Shown: piece by piece, positions 61,778-64,000 of the stretch
Layout of the letters: the number at the start of each line of letters is the position of its first letter
Numbering within the stretch: position 1 is the stretch's first letter
Source of the DNA: an uncultured Candidatus Saccharibacteria bacterium
Lineage (GTDB): Bacteria; Patescibacteriota; Saccharimonadia; Saccharimonadales; Saccharimonadaceae
Direction of reading: 5' to 3'
Length of the DNA: 64,000 nucleotides
Assembly: GCA_937990725.1 (NCBI GenBank)
Contig: CALKQS010000009.1
Span: forward strand, 62,001-126,000
Notes under the pieces: generated by a model
Databases searched by the model: none
Told to the model about the DNA's origin: nothing
Seen by the model: the letters and a program-made list of their open reading frames with translations, nothing else
Program-made: the position numbers and the translations under genes

Positions 61778-63247
61778 CTAAGAGCGCACAGTACGCTCAG
61801 ACACCTCCCGGCACTCCTGCCGCAATCGCTCCATCGGCGCATAATCATCATGGTAGGGCGGCTGGCTAGCAAAGGGGGCTGGTTGATGAGCGGTATCGCC
61901 ACCATACGTCGCCACGACATTAGTATATTCCCAGCCATCTGCCCGCTCATAGCGGAAGCTCCCCTGCCCCAACAGAGCGGCATACGGCGCATCCTGGGCA
62001 GCAAACAGTGGCTGGCAGGCTGGCTGGCGACTGGCAATCATATTAACCACCACACGGGCGTGCGGGCGAAGATGCCGCTTGAGTGCGGTAGCATACTCGT
62101 GTGTTGCCAGTGAAGCAGGGACATCACCGTCGTTATACACATCGACGAGGACGATATCGTACTGCTCGGTGCTGCGCTCAAGGAAGACGCGCGCATCTTG
62201 GAAGATCGGTCGCACATTGGCTGGATCGCGATAATAAAAATACTGACGAGCAATCGGCACGAGCCCTGGATCAATTTCTACCACATCAATCTGGCTCTGC
62301 GGATAGCGCTGGGCAAGGAGGCGCGGCACCGTGAAGGTCCCACCGCCCAGCACCAAAATGCGCTGGCGCTGCGGGGCTTGCTCCACCGCCTGCATCATCT
62401 GGCGCGTGTACCAAAATGGCAGCTGCTGCGGCTGCCCGACCACCACACCAGACTGCACACCGGCCGGGCCACTGGCAATCCCGCGGATAATCGCGCCATC
62501 CTGCCGACGCCATTGCTGGAGTGTGTAGTGCGCCGCGGCGGTATCGATCGTCTGCGCGGCCTGGGCTCGCACCACTGGTGCCACGCGATAACCCAGCGCC
62601 AAGCCCACGCACAGCACACTCACCACCACGCGCCACTGCCAGTGCTGGCCTGGCACCACCAGCCAACTGGCCAGTACAAGCAGACTAATAAGTACCACCA
62701 ACACGTCGTGAATCCCCAGCCAACCAAACAGGAAAAACCCCGCCGCAAAGGTACCGACGATCCCACCAATCGAATTCACCGCACTGAGTGACGCCACCGA
62801 CCGCCCCGTTCGCGCCAGCGTCTCTGTCTGCCGCTCCACCAGATAGGGGCTTAGCGCCCCGAGCACCAGGCTGGTCGGTGCAAATAGTAGGCTTGCCGCC
62901 ACTGTGGCTTGCAGGCGGATATCGATCGGCAGCTGGGCCACCCACCGCAGTATATCGTGGTATTGGCACAGCATTGTCAGTACCAGCAGCGCTGCACCAA
63001 GCAGCAGCCAGGCAATATCGCCATCGCGTGAACGCGTATCGGCCAGCACACCACCCAGCCAGTAGCCCAGGCTCATTGCCGCAATAATGACGCCAATAAT
63101 ACTCGCCCACACATAGGTCGACGCCCCTACCACTGGCGACATCACCCGCGCCGCCACCAGCTCAAACACCATCACACAAAACCCCGCCACAAATGCAATC
63201 ACCAAGCGCCGATACGGCAGCGGCATTATCAGTCGTTTCAGTTTCAT
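61778..63247 (-). CDS. Membrane-fused spermidine synthase-like protein
   Basis: 489 aa. The N-terminal 230 residues hold about seven membrane helices (MFS-like: GFCVMVFELVAARVMSP; SLGYWLGGVLADTRSRDGD). The C-terminal domain is a spermidine synthase-type Rossmann fold with ILVLGGGTFTVPRLL, VVEIDPGLVPIARQYF and YDIVLVDVYNDGD. The aminopropyl-transferase motifs are incomplete, so the true substrate is uncertain. TGCTACAAT ends 6 nt before the ATG: predicted leaderless. Divergent from the ABC gene. Confidence 0.85.
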   Translation of the reverse strand: MKLKRLIMPLPYRRLVIAFVAGFCVMVFELVAARVMSPVVGASTYVWASIIGVIIAAMSLGYWLGGVLADTRSRDGDIAWLLLGAALLVLTMLCQYHDILRWVAQLPIDIRLQATVAASLLFAPTSLVLGALSPYLVERQTETLARTGRSVASLSAVNSIGGIVGTFAAGFFLFGWLGIHDVLVVLISLLVLASWLVVPGQHWQWRVVVSVLCVGLALGYRVAPVVRAQAAQTIDTAAAHYTLQQWRRQDGAIIRGIASGPAGVQSGVVVGQPQQLPFWYTRQMMQAVEQAPQRQRILVLGGGTFTVPRLLAQRYPQSQIDVVEIDPGLVPIARQYFYYRDPANVRPIFQDARVFLERSTEQYDIVLVDVYNDGDVPASLATHEYATALKRHLRPHARVVVNMIASRQPACQPLFAAQDAPYAALLGQGSFRYERADGWEYTNVVATYGGDTAHQPAPFASQPPYHDDYAPMERLRQECREVSERTVRS

Positions 63248-63336
63248 AGGAGTATTGTAGCATGGTTGGTAGGCTATGTTTTTTGATGCTATATCGCTGC
63301 TCTTTACATCGCACCTCGATATGATATGATATTGTT

Positions 63337-64000
63337 ATGGAAGCAACAGATTCTATCATCACCGTCAGCCATTTTTCGATGAAATTTGGCAAGACCAGCG
63401 TCATCGACGACCTCAGCTTTGAGGTAAAGCGCGGCGAGACGTTTGGGTTTTTGGGGAGTAACGGCTCGGGCAAGACCACCACGATCCGCTCACTCCTCGG
63501 TATTTATCAACCAACTGGTGGCAAGCTGCTCATCGATGGCACGCCATACTCTGTCTCGGGCGACGTCAAGCTTGGCTATCTGCCAGAGGAGCGCGGCCTG
63601 TACAAGAAGGAGAGCGTCATCGATACGATGGTCTACTTTGGCCAGCTTAAAGGCCTGAGCCGCAGCGAGGCACGCAGCAAGTCACTCGCCTTCCTCGAGC
63701 GGGTTGGCCTGGCGGACAAAACCAAGACGCGCCTGGATAAGCTCAGTGGCGGCCAGCAGCAAAAGGTTCAGCTCGGCATCACCATCATCAACGACCCAGA
63801 GCTCATCATTCTCGACGAGCCCACCAAGGGCTTCGACCCGGTCAACCGGCGCTTGCTCATGGAAATCATTGAGGAGCACCAAGCCAAGGGCGCTACAGTG
63901 GTCATGATCACCCACCAGATGGACGAAGTCGAGCGCCTGTGCGACCGCGTCCTCCTGCTCAAAGATGGCGTGGCTCATGCCTATGGCACAGTAGCCGAGG
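63337..64000 (+). CDS. ABC transporter ATP-binding protein, cut by window end
   Basis: 221 codons visible; the reading frame runs off the window. Walker A is LGSNGSGKTT, the signature is LSGGQQQKVQLG, Walker B is LIILDEPTKGFDP, and the switch His is in MITHQMDE. It fits the ABC-2/NatA exporter type, so a permease gene probably follows outside. TATGAT ends 6 nt before the ATG: predicted leaderless. Confidence 0.93.
   Translation, partial: MEATDSIITVSHFSMKFGKTSVIDDLSFEVKRGETFGFLGSNGSGKTTTIRSLLGIYQPTGGKLLIDGTPYSVSGDVKLGYLPEERGLYKKESVIDTMVYFGQLKGLSRSEARSKSLAFLERVGLADKTKTRLDKLSGGQQQKVQLGITIINDPELIILDEPTKGFDPVNRRLLMEIIEEHQAKGATVVMITHQMDEVERLCDRVLLLKDGVAHAYGTVAE

Noticed and set aside
1..64000. CRISPR arrays, insertion sequences, prophage genes and alternative genetic code
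   Set aside because: No regularly spaced repeats, transposase or phage structural genes were found. TGA acts as a stop (for example at the end of pheA), so recoding to Gly is not supported.

Overview
The window reads as a chromosomal segment of a small-genome member of the Candidate Phyla Radiation (Patescibacteria), most likely Candidatus Saccharibacteria (TM7). That placement is an inference. It rests on the mix of single-copy informational genes, a near absence of biosynthetic pathways, many orphan proteins, single-pass membrane proteins with Pro/Gln-rich tails, and standard use of TGA as stop. Genes are dense and mostly on the minus strand. No rRNA, tRNA, CRISPR array, IS element or prophage was recognised.

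Layout. 0.4-1.5 kb: rpsL-rpsG behind a long structured leader. 1.6-8.2 kb: orphan prephenate dehydratase, FtsK, an RmlC-like cupin, a 53-aa membrane protein and RNase J. 8.4-14.3 kb: Rrf2 regulator plus YhgE/Pip membrane protein, a methyltransferase, and a family-4 uracil-DNA glycosylase that has lost its Fe-S cysteines. 14.5-18.7 kb: a small orphan gene between strong RNA hairpins, then a padR-ATPase-FtsX-like ABC operon with a palindromic operator. 19-32 kb: PNPase, S15, TruB, S20, an aldose-1-epimerase-like protein, a surface-anchored Spherulin-4-type glycosidase, a DHH-like protein and several orphan soluble proteins. 32-40.5 kb: holA-mutM-HAD operon, orphan proteins and polA. 40.6-43.2 kb: surface-anchored GH16 glycosidase and two adjacent WhiB-like genes. 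43.3-48.8 kb: P-loop kinase, membrane proteins and dnaG-rpoD. 49-56.2 kb: YjbR, orn-corA, mscL and pyrG-argS-transglutaminase-like. 56.3-61.1 kb: a ribonucleotide reductase locus flanked by inward-facing 97/98-nt inverted repeats. 61.8-64 kb: a membrane-fused spermidine-synthase-like protein and a truncated ABC ATPase.

Three themes stand out. (1) At least 18 genes have a TATACT-like -10 box ending 6-7 nt before the start codon and no Shine-Dalgarno site, which predicts widespread leaderless mRNAs. (2) Several normally metal-binding proteins have lost their ligands (DnaG zinc finger, UDG4 Fe-S cluster), whereas three WhiB-type four-cysteine Fe-S domains are intact. (3) The ribonucleotide reductase is unusual: NrdB has Phe at the tyrosyl-radical position with ligand spacing of the class Ic type, NrdA lacks its C-terminal redox cysteines, and a nearby 76-aa protein ends in the matching motif MCEGCQ. 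With the two surface glycosidases and the WhiB genes, the region suggests a host-dependent epibiont that displays glycan hydrolases and uses redox-sensitive regulators otherwise typical of Actinobacteria.
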